Assembly: GCF_021130785.1 (NCBI RefSeq)
Contig: NW_025777572.1
Span: forward strand, 1 to 64,000
Source: Homalodisca vitripennis
Lineage: Eukaryota > Arthropoda > Insecta > Hemiptera > Cicadellidae
Length of the DNA stretch: 64,000 nucleotides
Reading direction: 5' to 3'
Positions within the stretch are counted from its first letter, which is position 1; each line of letters starts with the position of its first letter. Shown here piece after piece: positions 13,017-26,275 of the stretch. A program made the position numbers and the translations under genes. The notes under the pieces are model-generated. The model did not search any database and had not been told where the DNA came from. It saw only the letters and a program-made list of their open reading frames with translations.

Positions 13017-14411
13017 AGGTACTTGTAAAAATCAAGATAATTTTATATTTAAAATTAATTAATATTTACACACGATAATTCAATTAACGAGTAATAAATA
13101 ATAAAAATGACTTTGATAGTCGTTACTACTCATATTTATAAATTGAATTATGGATCATTTAAAATTTTTTTCAGGCTGCAGTGTTCTGCGAACGACATAA
13201 AAATTATTAAAAACTCCATGCTATACGTATATATACTCTATTATAAAGTGGTCTAACACTCAAGCTTTAAGTACAACAATAATTAAGCGCCTTCAAGTAT
13301 GTGTCGCTATTTGTTTACATAACTATTCTGTAATTGCAAATTATAATACGCAGACGCTTTGAAAAATGTGATCCTTTATCTTCTAAATTTATTTCTTAAC
13401 TGCTATAATTTATAAATCTTACTATTCTCGAATCCATCGTATTTAATCGGTGCAGCCGTGTAGGTTAAGTAATTTAAGGAGTATAGAAATACGCATTTCA
13501 ATAATCATCACTAATTATATCCAAGATTGTAAGAAAATGTTATAATAAACTATTAGTAAAAAGAGATCTTGTAATAAATATTTCAATGGCATTTACCCAC
13601 AGAAATCGTAGGGAAAGTGTGTAAAAGGTTGATGAAGTAATGCTGGGTTGAAAATAAAATAAGTTTAAGACTGTTTTGTTACGAAAATGCTTTATAGTGT
13701 TAGTGAGCTCAAGACCTAAACACCTCATCAATAGAAACGTTCAACCACTTTGAATATACGCTGGTCAGGTTACCAAGATTTTATTAATAATACAAAACTG
13801 TTATTGTACACAGTTCAGCGACAAGTATTTAATTACATTTTACATTTCAGATCCATGGTCTAGTAATTAAAACCAACAGTTTATCAGTAAAAACCATTTA
13901 TAGCTTCTTAACTTTGACTTGAGCAGATTTTCACCAAATTTTCTTACACGATTAAATGTTATGTAGATTTTATGTAAAATAACCGCTTTAATATAACTAA
14001 TAAGAAAACTGTGACAGTTAAAATTTTGGCCAAAACAGGTTATATTGCGCGCAGCGATTAAACGACGCAACCGATAATCAACTTGACCACAATAATTTGT
14101 TGGTCTTGTTATTAGGCACAACTTTGTCCTTTAATCGTTATTTTATTCCTTATAGCTTTCACGATCCCTCCAGTGTTCATAAATCTTGGAAGACACTTTA
14201 TACTGCATAGTTGACATTTTAATTTATTTAAATTATTTAATTTAAGTTATTATTTTTTGGTCAGTAAAATGGTTTAAATTTATTTGAGATTTGACTACAC
14301 AGTGGAGAAGTTTTAAAACTTTATGTTAATACTTAAGATTTTGGTCAGTAAAATTTTATTCGGCAGTAACATTGTGTATCACAATTTTCTTTTAAATGAT
14401 ATAAATGTCAG
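13017..14411. other. AT-rich DNA without recognisable gene (copy A); empty transposon site inside
   Basis: Minus-strand frames at 13540-13731 and 13867-14121 have no recognised domain. The useful landmark is near 14075, where copy A reads ACCGATAATCAACTTGACC without interruption; copy B has the 2152-bp transposon at this point. Confidence 0.6.
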
Positions 14412-14592
14412 CCATATCGCGTTATACTCCAGTTATCGACTGTAATAGTCGGGTTGCCATAATGCGAGATGTAGTCTGTAATGAATCCTTTGTTTCTTTT
14501 CGTAATATCTCTTACTTCTCCAACGGCGTTAGCGTCTGTCTTTGTAACATTAATATCTTGTTTCATAATGTAAAACTTTTCAGAGGATCTTG
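14412..14592 (+). CDS. 181-bp exon-like island (copy A), strand not settled
   Basis: On the plus strand it lies between a pyrimidine tract ending in TGTCAG and a consensus donor GTAAGT, and only one frame is open throughout (entry phase 1, exit phase 2; peptide starts ISRYTPVIDCNSRV). In 181 bases there is a single difference from copy B (GAA/GAG), silent in that frame, while flanks differ much more. Against this, the minus strand is also open, and its peptide (MKQDINVTKTDANAVGEV, later TITVDNWSITRYG) looks more like a soluble protein; there the difference is Phe/Leu. Family unknown on either strand. Confidence 0.4.
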
Positions 14593-17500
14593 GTAAGTAT
14601 TTATGTCGTATTACATTTACATAAAGACACAATCAACATCATGTGAACTAATAAACTAAATCATATGAGAAGTATAACGAATTTTTATATAATATGACTT
14701 GTTTTCGTAGTAGCCTATGAGTGGAGTCAAGTGAGTGCGCGGAACGGTTTTGTCATATAGAGCTAGAACTATCTCTTGTGGAATATAAAAAACTGTATGA
14801 GGTATCATATCTTAATTTACAAAAAAAGCATAGAAAATTATTTCAGGTAAATTTATCTGGTATTAACGTTGTATAATATAACAGGTTTGAATAAAACAAG
14901 GCAACAAGAATGTTCCAGACAGATATGCATATTTTGTAATAGCTTCATTACCTTCATCATTGACCTGTAACGTATCATAGGGAACCTTCGCTGTAAATCT
15001 TCGTGAGTTCCATTTCCGAAAAAGTAAATAATAAATAAACCCTAGCCTTCATGGACATTTTATTCGGCAGTTTTTTTCATATTTAAAAAACATATATTAA
15101 TTAAATTATTATATACAAGTATTTTTAGTTAAAAGTGGCATTTTTTTTATCTTGTTTAAACATGTACATGAGTCATAAGCAGCTAAATACATGTAGGTAA
15201 AGTGTCTTACATGCTTTGCTCTGAATAATCTTTCTATATTTGTAAGATTTTTTCCTAGCAGATTTTATGTTATCGTCAAAAAACTTATTCATTTTGTTCT
15301 ATTACTGATAAAATCATTAACAGTATATCAAACTGTATGTGTGCCAGTTTACTCACAATTATTAGACATTCTATGCAGAGGCCACTACAAAATCAACTTC
15401 TACCTCTTCGAAAATGTTAATTTTTCACATTTTGTATTAAATAAATACCACATGTACATAAAATGTATAGATAACATTATTTACTACAAAACTCAATCTT
15501 GTTAAGTTAATTTATTCCTAATTTGTGATCAAGCGAGGACATTTATTTTACTTCCAGCGATATTGCATGGAGTGTTTTAATAGCCGATTAAAGAGACCAA
15601 AGATACAATGCAGTGAGTGATGTTTGCCTGGAGATGGTCATTATCCTCGGGGATGATTTTTTTTGGTTACAAGGAGAGGCTGATCCCCTTTTCGGTTACA
15701 TTAAAATTGAGATGTAATCCCTAGAAGAACTACATTTACGTTTGAAATCTTCCATATGGCCCTATAGCAATGTAGTTTAAAATACAAGTGCTTCCTGCTC
15801 TTAAATACTTCTGCTCACTAGTACTATGACCAGTTCTCCAGTGGACATAGAGATAGCGCAGGTGACAATGTTTGTGAACATTGCACTCTTTTATCAGTTA
15901 CGTCGATCTTAGACTGTATCAACTCTCCCCAAGTTTTGTTTGATAAAATCCTCGCACAGATTAGTTACCTACAAAACGGGCAGATAAGGTTAAACAAAGA
16001 ATCGGCTTCTTTAAATATTTTTAAATACCAAGTGTTAATATCCACGTCAAATAATTGAAGTAAGGTAACGCTCTTAAATGTGTAGTAAATGCAGACTCTA
16101 ATATTTCAGGGAAATAATACATATATTATTACTGCTATAACATCGAGGATTTGTTACCTTTATAAATACGGGGTCCTTCCTTATAAACTATAATGAATTT
16201 AATATTAGAAATGTGTTGTATTAATATCTAAAAACCAAATTCCACATTATTTCGAAAAATGTTACAATTCTCTCAAATACATAGCTAATTAATGTATTCA
16301 TTTCTATCGGGAAGCAGACGTTTAAGGTTTATTTAAAACGTTAATAATAAATAGATCTTTTGTGATCTTCGTTAATGTGTGTTGTAATTGGATCATAAGT
16401 TATAAATGTATACAATTCTATCACTCTATAACCTAGTCAATCACTGAGGACCTTTGCTTTTATAAAAAAGGCTTTTGTGACCTCTTATATTTATTGCCTG
16501 TTTTATCTATAACAATAATACATATTAGTAACCATCCACGTAATGTAAAACTTACAGCAATCTGATACATATCAACCATTTAGACCAATAGAAACCGGCG
16601 ACAAGAAGATATCAGTGGATATTTCAGCTGTGAATGTTGCCGCACTCCATCACTAGAATCTGCCCATTTTCAATGAATTTCACTACCAGAAGCAAGAGTG
16701 TTTTTGCTGCTCCACGTTCAAGGATATCTCCAATTACGAAAGTTTTGCAGTTACAAGAGGAGTTCGAAGGGCATCATAGTTACAATGTCCTGAAATATTA
16801 GGCCTACTCTAATGTCACAGTTACAAATTGCGTTGATATGGTTTCATAGAATTTTTATATGAAAAATATATAGAATGTATCAAATCACTTTAAGTTATTT
16901 ACAGTATTTTGTACTTATGTCTTAAAAGTACTTACACAAGTTTTAGACAAAATGGTTTTGTAAATAACGAAGCAATTTTCTTCAAATATTTACATGACTA
17001 CAAATTTTAAATATTCAGGCCAAATTATAAACTAATTAAGCACATTATATTTTACGTATAAAATATTTATTATTTTTTTATAATGGTTAAATCAACGAAA
17101 TGTATTTTCTTTGTTCGACAAAATGCTCTGAAGATAGCTGTTCTCTCTCCGAATATCGTTTACCTGGAGCGAATAAATTTTAAAGCATCACTTTTGTGAT
17201 TTATAAATATTTCATCAAGCCTGAATAGTTTTAGCAAATTGTTCTTTATGTCATATTATGATTTGTTGAAAATGTCCTCAATAAACTAACTTTCATATCG
17301 CACTACCATGTTGCATGAAAAGCTAACTTTTAAAACCATTTAAAAAATTAATTAAACCTTGCTTGAAAGCATATTGAAAACTAAACTGAACTTTTATGTT
17401 ATAAGTAAAGGAGTTCAACAACTCAATATCACAGATGAGAAGAGAAGTATTAAATATTTCTAGCTTAATTGGGTGCAATTACAAATTCCATTACTACCAT

Positions 17501-18116
17501 AGTTATAGTGAACTTCCTTTTATAAATATATTATCCTTTAGCTACTGATAAAGAAGAATGTAGTTATTAGTTTTAACATTTGAACTTATTCTATAAAGAA
17601 ATTTAGTTATTTTTTTCAATTAAAAAATGTTTATATGTAGTAATTTTAGTCTAAGCTATTGTACCGAATGGACGAAACACATAGTGTTGAATACCGCTGA
17701 GGTCTTAGTAATTAATATACTCGATTTTCAAAGTTTACTTATACGTTTAATTGTTGCAAATAATCATAAAAGCACTACTACTAGATGTTAAACATAAAAT
17801 AATGTATTGCCACGTTGCTGCCAAATAGAGTGATAATGAACTAAATGATACCATGGGGGGGTGGTCAAATTGGTTCCAATTTTATATGGGAATTTAGCAT
17901 AATAACTTAATAATTATTAAAACTTTAAAATTGACTTCCATTCACGTGTATTTCGACTCACAAGCGCGGCCGTCAGCATCTTGGCTCGACATTGCAACTG
18001 TAGTCGGAAAAAGTTAAGATTATTAAACCTAAAGTCTAAAAGCACTCCAAGTTCTAATCAGACTCGAAGTTAAAATCAGAGACTCAGTTGAAGTTGAACT
18101 CGCCTAAAACACAATC
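14593..18116. other. AT-rich DNA, more diverged between copies
   Basis: No gene recognised. Compared with 43624-48792 this is the least similar part of the duplication; around 16570-16700 roughly one base in five to seven differs. Near 15808 copy A lacks the 1.7 kb present in copy B. The last 150 bp before 18117 are less AT-rich and may be a 5' untranslated region. Confidence 0.55.
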
Positions 18117-18230
18117 ATGACGGTATTAGCCAATTATCAAGATAACAAGATTTATGACAGCGTGTTCTCGTCAGAAGGACATCACCACACTATTATCAAT
18201 ATTAATCTGCCAAATAAAACATCAACCAAG
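18117..18230 (+). CDS. Candidate first coding exon, intact (copy A)
   Basis: An ATG opens exactly 38 codons (phase 0) that run into a textbook donor, ACCAAG|GTAAGT. The peptide starts MTVLANYQDNKIYDSVFSS and continues with EGHHHTIINI. The 150 bp upstream are less AT-rich than the surroundings, as expected of a leader. Copy B keeps the donor but has ACG in place of ATG and a net 16-base loss. No family is recognised, and downstream exons could not be identified. The start is chosen because it is the only ATG in this frame before the donor. Confidence 0.4.
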
Positions 18231-18714
18231 GTAAGTTGCTTTACTATTTACTAATTTACCTTATAATAAATTCAACATAATTATATGTCTCGCATGAAAG
18301 ACCTATTTTATAATACGAAAATGTATATTTTACTTACGGACAAGACGCGCGAGATGTTTCTCGGCAGCAAGATGGTCAGCTACAAAGTTCTTGAGAGTAA
18401 ACATTAATACGCGTGACAATTAGGTTATTAATCGGCCAAGAATTAGTTCCAAGAACATCGGATGTTAAGTTATATTAACCAGTAACGGATAACAGGGTTG
18501 CAAAAATATGTATTATATAAAATATAACTAAATAACGGTACACTATCTCTCTCTTATTAGTTGGAGCGCTGGACACTTTTGCTGAGGGTTTTTTGTATTA
18601 TTATAATTCATTATTGTCCTTACGAAAAGAAACATATTTTACTCAAAGCCCAGCTAAATGGATTGCGAAAGTTTTTTATTCTTACTACTATGAATATAAC
18701 ATCTACAATATAAA
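18231..18714. other. Intron-like DNA after the candidate exon (copy A)
   Basis: Closely matches 48891-49374. No gene is recognised; the plus-strand frame beginning at 18593 runs antisense into the retroelement fragment. Confidence 0.5.
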
Positions 18715-19095
18715 CAATTGCACTGTACACTCTGCGTGTCGTCGTATCTCACAAACACGTGGTCCAGCTGAAGCGTGCTGTGCTCCGTCCACCCCGAGTC
18801 GCTCTGTCCACACACTTTACAAGTCAATGACCAGTTAGGCAGTTTAGATATCCGTTAGTAATGTCGTCACGTGTCAAAAGGTAATATTCATGTCTCCTAG
18901 TAAAATGCATTTATTAAAACGTTCCACATTGTCAAGAGCATCTATAAAACTGCCAACGTCGTCGCTGTCAATCGTTCTGTAAAGTGCTAAAATGTTGAAG
19001 TCAGTATGTAATGCCGTAAACGTCAGCCATAGTTGCTCGTGGTGTAACGGCAGTAAAACCGTTCTATCGCAATGAGAGTATATGAGCCGTTCCAT
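18715..19095 (-). pseudogene. Non-LTR retrotransposon endonuclease fragment (copy A)
   Basis: Read from 19095 down, the minus strand gives a 73-residue frame ending in FNKCILLGDMNITF, the GDxN signature of the apurinic-type endonuclease of Jockey/CR1-like elements. After frameshifts follow TRDDITNGYLNCLTG and then LDHVFVRYDDTQSVQC, which match the later part of the same domain. No reverse transcriptase follows, so this is an internal fragment. The plus-strand frames over it (18593-18838 and copy B's 49218-49511) are antisense shadows. Confidence 0.7.
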
Positions 19096-22058
19096 TCTTA
19101 GATTCTAAGAGCTATTTTCGTTAGGGAACGTCTATAACATTGTTGTTCGCTTTCAGTGTGTATTACAAGGCGCTGGCAACAGCTAGTACAATTATTATAC
19201 AAAGAAAGATATACGATATAATACAAACGTTTGATTATATTTGAAAGCCTTCTTCTAATATTTTCTTAAACAAAAATGTGAAATTGTTCAGAAAAAGATT
19301 ATTTTAATTAATTTAAAAAGGTTTATATAAAGCATTAAAAAATTATGTTATTTTAATAATTTCCCCTCCATGTACTTTTGCAAGTATTGTATGTAACCCT
19401 GAAATATTCTTATTGAAAATACCGGTACTTTGTAATAAATGCGGGAAAATGTTCACGTTACTTTATGCTTTAATGTATACGATTGGTTTCAAAACTAAAC
19501 ACAACACAGAACTGAGTACACACAATACAAAATGCTAAATGGTTAAAATATCTCAATGGGTGAGACAAAACATCACAATGAACAACAAAGACACAAAAAA
19601 ATTATGTACTTAGAGTAAATAACTAGCAACAAAGGAACGCAATTTGCATGAATTTATTGTTCTTTGCGTCCCGAAATATAATTAAAGTCAAGTGCTTCTC
19701 TGAAATTACTGCTTTAAATCTTGGTTTAGATAGTTCTCCAGTTAACTCTGTAAGTGTGTACTGTATAAAACAGCAGTAAATTTAGCAATAACAGTAATGT
19801 TCACCAGCAAATATTATAGGGAATTCTTTGAGTTTATAAATGTAAGTAAAAACAAATGTATGTTAAATACTGATATTAGTTTGGTTCAGCAAAAGGTTCT
19901 GGAGCAGATCAAACGTGTATTATTGTTGTGGGTATTTGAAACGTTTAACAAGGCGTAATGTAGGACCAGAACGTCTCTGGCGTTCAATATATACAGGATT
20001 AATAATAGTAAAACTTAATTTAAAAACTTAAAATTTTGAGAGTACCATCGTATGTTAAATTATACAGCATTGTACTCTGTTATATATTTGCAGTCAGCAA
20101 ATATTTGTAATCTGTTAGCCTTTACAATAAATTTAATACATGGTACATGATTCGCTGAGCTTGCTTGTAAAATTTTAAACTTTTCGCTTATTTCATTCTT
20201 GAGAACATGCAGAATTAGATAATTACACAGATATTTTATATCCCCTCAGACGTGTGTCATGTTAACTATGTCTTCAATGACGCTCACAGCCTAATTCCTT
20301 GGTTGGACGTGCAAAACAAGTTATTAAGTATGCATAAACGAAAATGTCACGCAAATTAAAATTCAATATGTCTTCCCGTTCTTGTTTATTAAAATTAGGT
20401 TTCATAGCAGTGTTTATATAATAATAGTTTCTTTATTAACGTGTTGCACAGTATTATTTTAATCAATACGTAGAGGCAGTACATAAACAATTTCTTTAAA
20501 TAATATAATTAATTGCTTATACTATGTATACTGTGTTTATGAAACTGGTTGTATAACATGTAGCTATACAATTTACTATAGTTTAAAAATTAAATTCGTT
20601 TTCTCTGACTCATTGTCATTTTAAATTAAAATCCAAAATGGCGTCGTCGTCTGCTCATCCGGTAATTTTTCATAGAAAGATCCTACAAACTTCAAATTTG
20701 GTTTCGTAGGTTCCTTTTTATCTAAGGAAGAACTCAATTATCTTTATTTCCAATTAATGTTGAAAAGTAAATCTATAGCATTTTTAATTATTTTATAGGC
20801 TACAAACAAAAGAAAAATTAGCATTAAAATCTTATTTACTACCTTTTCACAGTTACTAAAAAAGCAAAGCTTATATAATAAATTATTATTTATCGACAGA
20901 ATCAAATGAAACAATTTGGCCCGTTACTAAGACAATGTAACGAGAAAAGTTAATTTCTGTCCATCAAAGCCACAGACCTGAACCACTTTACAAGGCGAGT
21001 TCTAAAATCAATTTTGTTTAAATATTTACCAGACCGTTGGTGATGGGGAGAATAATTTGCTAACTTTGATTAAATTTCATTGTGGCCCTAGGAGTAACTT
21101 TGGAACTTCGACCTGGATTTTCTCTGTGTTTAGTTGAGGTTTTAAGCAATTAATACCTGATATTAAATAACAAAACGTTCTGTCAGCACCCTAACAACCT
21201 GCTGACTCTATTTTGTATTTGATAGTTCAAAGTTTATTAAAATAAATAAACGAACATTATCTGAAGCATACCATTGTATAAGTAAAATATACGACAGCAA
21301 AACTGTCAATTTATAATTATTTCTAAAGTAAGAAAAAACTTTGATATTGTTTGTTTTTATTCTCAGTTAAATGGGCTTCTATTTTTTCTGAAGTGTTGAT
21401 TTAGAATAACACAAAATTGGCTAATTCTGTCACCGGATCTGCAAACACTAAATTATTTGAGATCTATTCTGATACTGCCTGATTACTGTTCCAAAATATT
21501 TATAAAATTCTGCAAAATGTAATGTTAGCCATTGGCCTAGACGATAAGAATGGACCTACTTAGGTTCTCAATGGCTGTGTCTCCTCAGGCGTGACATCCT
21601 GATATATTTCTCCTCTCAAGACAAGGATTATCCAAGTACTTATGGTTCAGTTCCACATTTATTTGTACGATGTATTTGATCTCACTACTTTATAAAAAAA
21701 CCCGGTTTTATGACTTATACAAAGTTTGCTATACATCAAGTTATAATCCAGGAACTATGGAAGAAAACTTCAGTGCCCACAGTGCCCACACCTAAAAAGC
21801 GGAATCCCCACATATCCTAAATGCGTATCCTTCGACAACTGCACCAACGCCAACCGTTAAAATCGACTAACTGATATCTCAGCTCTCGTTTAACAAAATT
21901 AACATTATAATAAAAGTATTAGAAATGAGAGAAAAATAATTATTCTGATATCCTCGACTTAAATGGCTGGATTAACCGTTCTAAAAAAATATACATGTTG
22001 ATGTCTGTCCCCGAGTCCTTTATTTCTGATTTGATCTTAACTGCTTTACAATGGAAAA
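19096..22058. other. AT-rich DNA, closely matched in copy B, no gene supported
   Basis: Well conserved against 49745-52679. The frames at 50434-50652 and 50842-51045 in copy B are interrupted by indels in A and have no recognised domain. Near 20640 the run AATCCAAAATGGCGTCG followed by CTACAAACTTCAAATTTGG looks like part of an interspersed repeat. Near 21772 copy A has a 9-bp tandem duplication of CAGTGCCCA relative to B. Confidence 0.55.
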
Positions 22059-25000
22059 ACAGGAGTGCCGAACTCAAACATGCCGGTTTGTGTTTGTTCA
22101 ATATTTAGTGTCGGCAAGCACCTACTGTATTGGTTGTTGCTACATATTTATATAGTGACATGCATATAGTGAATTGTTAACATGGCAATACTGTAATGGT
22201 ATTATTTAAATCTACTAATAGATATTTCTATATCAAACATATTTCAATATTCCTTAATTATTTTACCTACAATGTAATGTTTTTCTTCAAAAGATAAAAG
22301 ATTTATCAAATTATTTAGAATGCATCAATGACTTCTAACCTTCTCATAAACGCTATAATTATAATGGCTTATTAAGTTTTTAGTATTAAATTTTTGGAAT
22401 CACTGATCCATTTAAATTTTAAATGTTGATAATTTTATTAAAATCAATCTAAGAATGCGAAAGAGATATTATTACTCCTTTAATTCATAAGATTTAGGGT
22501 CAATGAAAATCTAAAAGTTTACATTTGGGAAATATAAATAAACAAAGAATTTTAATTAAACAAGGACTCTTTGTGTAGCTAAGAAACATTTCTTCTCAAG
22601 AGGCAGGATATTCTAGTCTATTCACTGATATCATTTTGGCACCTGTCTGAGCGTATCGATATTTGTTTAAACTACAGTAATGTCACGGCTTTTTTCAAGG
22701 TAGCTTATCCTTGTGAATGTTAAATTTCTCTCCGTTTACCTTGCACTTAGAGCAGCATCTGAAACCTGAATCTTTCACGGACTTCTCACCACTCCTACGA
22801 TTTGGGTAGTTCAAGTTTCTTTATGGCAGATGACATATTTGGAACCTTCCCGAAAATTTCCGACTGTCCTCTCGTCAAATCACAACATTGTCAATTTCAA
22901 GTAACAAGAATAGTACATAAACTAATTTTACTCAAATCGACATTGTTAAAATACTTGGGACATCTTAGTTCGAGTAAACTGACTTTTTAAAAGAATATTT
23001 TCTAAGCGACGTATTATCAAAAGCCATCTGTGAATGGTAGTACTTTCATGAATTGTTGTCCTAGACAAAAATATGTTTACTTAGCCGTAATATTGTATGG
23101 AAATAAACGACCCAATCATCCTACTCTATTAGTATGTATAGTACTACTAAACTTAACTCTTTAAAAACTAAGCTTGAGATTTTGTTACATTTATGTTAAG
23201 ATATAAACTTCTGAATTCTAAGATTTAAAAAGGGGCATAACTGTCACCACTGTTGAAATGAAGAAACATTACAATATAATTAAATCTCAGAATATTAACA
23301 AATATATTTTTTCAGCACCATGTACAAATTGTTCTGTTGTCTACATTATGTATTGAGTAAAAAACATAATAGTACAAATAAGTTTTGTAGTGTTGCATAT
23401 GACTTGAAGCAGAGTAAGGTCATCAGAGCTGATCAAATTCTGATAGATTTACAGAATTTTTGTTCAGAAGGTTAATTTTATGTCACAAAAATACGTAATA
23501 TACGTAAATATCTTACTATTAATTCGATCCAGAGAAAATTACCTTCCTACGCAATAACATAAATAATACCTTGAATTTTTTACTTTAAAATCCTTTTCTT
23601 AGTGTCGCCAAAGTGTACTGCTTTGATAGCAATGCTTTTATTTACATTTACTTGATATAAATGTATAAATTCTTTAAATGCTGTAAAGGAAATTACTTGG
23701 TTATAGTATTCGGTGTTAAAATCAGCACATTTGTACATATAAAAACTTCATAGAAACAACTGAAATGATTCGATGAAATTGTTAAAATTAACCAACAAAT
23801 ACATATGATATGTATTTATATCGAGGGATATTCAAGTCTCTGAGATTCGCAAATAAAAATCTTATATTAATTAATTAAAATATTACAAAACACCTTTACA
23901 TTTTAATAAAATTATTTGTATAAGCTTTTAGAAGATAAAATGTGTTAGCCGAAAGATAAATAAGTGATTATAAACTTTGAAACATTGAGTACGTTAAGGT
24001 TAGCTGGAAACAAACGCCAGGAGCTATTCAACCAGGAACCGGCTCTTGAGAAAAGTTAATATGGAAACCCTCTTGTATTTGTGTTGTTTTATTTAGATTT
24101 AATTTTAAATTAAACTGGTAAATTTGTTGCTCGTCGTTAAAAGCAATCGTTAAAAGAACCTGTTCAGAACAAAACACTTTATACCACTGTTACGGCATAT
24201 ACAGAGTGTTTCAAAATTTATAAGTTTAAGGGGATCGTTTCTATGTTTATTATAGTAAACTCATTTTTTAATATACTTGAATTTTTAAGTTTTTTTTATA
24301 GAGTGCGTTTATATATGTATTTTTTTCTCAATCAATTTTCCCTTCAAAAACCTTAGACATAAATTACCTAACTTCTCATGGATTTTAATATTAACAATGA
24401 CTATTTACAAAATGAACAGTAACAATAAATTGAGTGAAAAATAACTTAGACTTAAGTGAAGGTTGCGCGTGAAACAATATATAATAATTATATTATTTTA
24501 TTATTATTAATGATAATTATATATTGTTTCAATAATTATTATTGATGAGTAATATTTATGTTTATTCATAAATGTAGGTTAGTGGCAGTAATAATATTTT
24601 GTAAAATGGATATCTAAAACCAATTTAAGCATATTTATTGTTATACAGAAAACAAATAACTCAAAATCAACCATAGTTATAAAGGAGTTTCTTTAGGAAC
24701 GATCCATTACATATCTAACAATAATTCTGATAAACCCTGTACATTTTCGATTTAATAACAAATACAGTTTGGCCACCACTATAATGGCGAGTATTATTTG
24801 TTCACTATTAATATTTTTACTTTAATATTATATTTAATGAAAGTATAAACAAAATTACCTTTAATGTAATGCGAATTCTAAGTCTATGTCTATACGTGCA
24901 AACATACCAATATTATTTCTGTTTAAGAAAATAAAAGTAATAAGTTTGTATAAAATGCGCAATATCTGTAAAACATTATTTGAAATTATATTAATATGCT

Positions 25001-25478
25001 TTCTATTTGTGTATATACAATATAATGATCATATATAATATTATAATCTTCATATCAGAATTGAAGGTTCCGGACTATACAGAATGTTCAAAGATTTTGT
25101 GTTAGCACAAATAAACTGACATTTTTAGTCAGAATAGGCAAGAAAAATGCTACATCACTACCTTGATAACAATTCCTAAAGGCACCACTTGTTCAGTAAG
25201 GACTTATGCAAAACCATTTCATGTAAGACGTTCCAAAGCATCTATGTTCCGATAATACGATGTAATAACCGCTGTAACATGAAATTTAACTTATATTTTG
25301 GTAGGGTCACAAGGATTGGTAGTCAGTTACGCAATTAGGATAAATACTTAAGTACGTTGTTCAGCCAGCCTTTTAATCAAGCCTAGAAACTCGTATAAGG
25401 AAGCTCTTTAAAAATAAACTAAATTGACCGAAAAACGTAAGTAAATGTAAAGGTTCTTACCAATTCTGGAATTATAGA
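22059..25478. other. Single-copy spacer between the two duplication copies
   Basis: This stretch follows the end of A/B homology and precedes the start of copy B. I find no second copy in the window. It has no convincing gene: the 62-codon frame at 22802-22990 matches no family I know and lacks supporting splice or repeat context. The only notable structure is the AT-rich hairpin at 24471-24530. If the duplicated unit begins to the left of the window, part of this spacer may be the left end of copy B. Confidence 0.7.
24471..24530. repeat. 60-bp AT-rich hairpin in the spacer
   Basis: GAAACAATATATAATAATTAT is followed by its near-perfect inverse ending ATAATTATATATTGTTTC, with an AT-rich loop of about 20 bases. 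It could extrude as a cruciform. No flanking target duplication is evident, so a miniature transposon is not supported. Confidence 0.8.
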
Positions 25479-26275
25479 TTTGTTAAAATGTATATTTTTA
25501 ACATTGCAATTATTCTGAATATTTCAACTGTTACGATAATAAGTTATTATTAGTAAATTGTGGAGTCAATCTCCAAATTACCGTTATTTCATTAATCAAA
25601 ATTAAAACTTAAACACATACTTGCGTATCACAACGCTCTGGTATTATTAGTTTATTGTAACCTAGAGCGTATTTGAATGTTGGGTGAGTTATTCACCTGA
25701 GGTTGAGATCAGATTGCAAATCTCGAAACTTAGTGCTACTGACTTCTTGCATCAGTAAATCCTGTTTCCTTCACAGTTCTACCGCCATCAAATTAAAATC
25801 TGTAGGTCATCTTATTCTCGAGGTATAGTGCAGACAGCCTGACAGACGAGACAAATAAACATAGAAATGAAATGTCTCCAATAATAGACTATTCTAGTGC
25901 TCAGGCAATTGTGACATTTTTGTATTCTTTTTACTGTCCGTTCTTATTATTGGTCAGTATATTTTATAGGAATGAAATATTCCCGTTTTTTTCCATATTT
26001 GTTAGGATATTGTTAAGCAGCTATCGCTTTTCATTTCTCTTTGTGCCTTCATAATATATAAGTATATAGTGTACTTATGCAACACAATATATTTTGAAGA
26101 CAGTATACTTTATATTTACAACATAGTAATAATAATAAGAAATTTTAATTGTAATTTTTAAATTACTTAGGAGAAAAAATATGGCTCTATGTTGTTGCAA
26201 TGAATGTACGTAGTTGGTTATGGCTACTTATTATTTGACCATCAATAGAAGTAAGAACGATGAATAAATATAAAG

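Larger units (their letters stand above)
1..22058 (+). repeat. Large segmental duplication, copy A
   Basis: The first bases of the window match 25479 onward, and collinear similarity continues, with small indels, until the shared run ending atggaaaa at 22058 (52679 in copy B). Landmarks come in the same order in both copies: the 120-bp array, the poly-T interspersed repeat, the block at 8836, the splice-like island at 14412 and the endonuclease fragment at 18715. Identity is uneven: near-perfect over many 150-200 bp blocks, clearly lower between about 14700 and 18100. The left end cannot be fixed because the window begins inside the similarity. A carries many extra single bases compared with B. 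Confidence 0.95.

Noticed and set aside
18593..18838. Plus-strand 81-codon frame as a gene
   Set aside because: It runs antisense over an endonuclease fragment whose motifs are on the minus strand; the copy B version (49218-49511) has shifted ends.
20638..20667. First exon MASSSAHP with a GTAATT donor
   Set aside because: The surroundings look like an interspersed repeat, and the short run has no further exon support.
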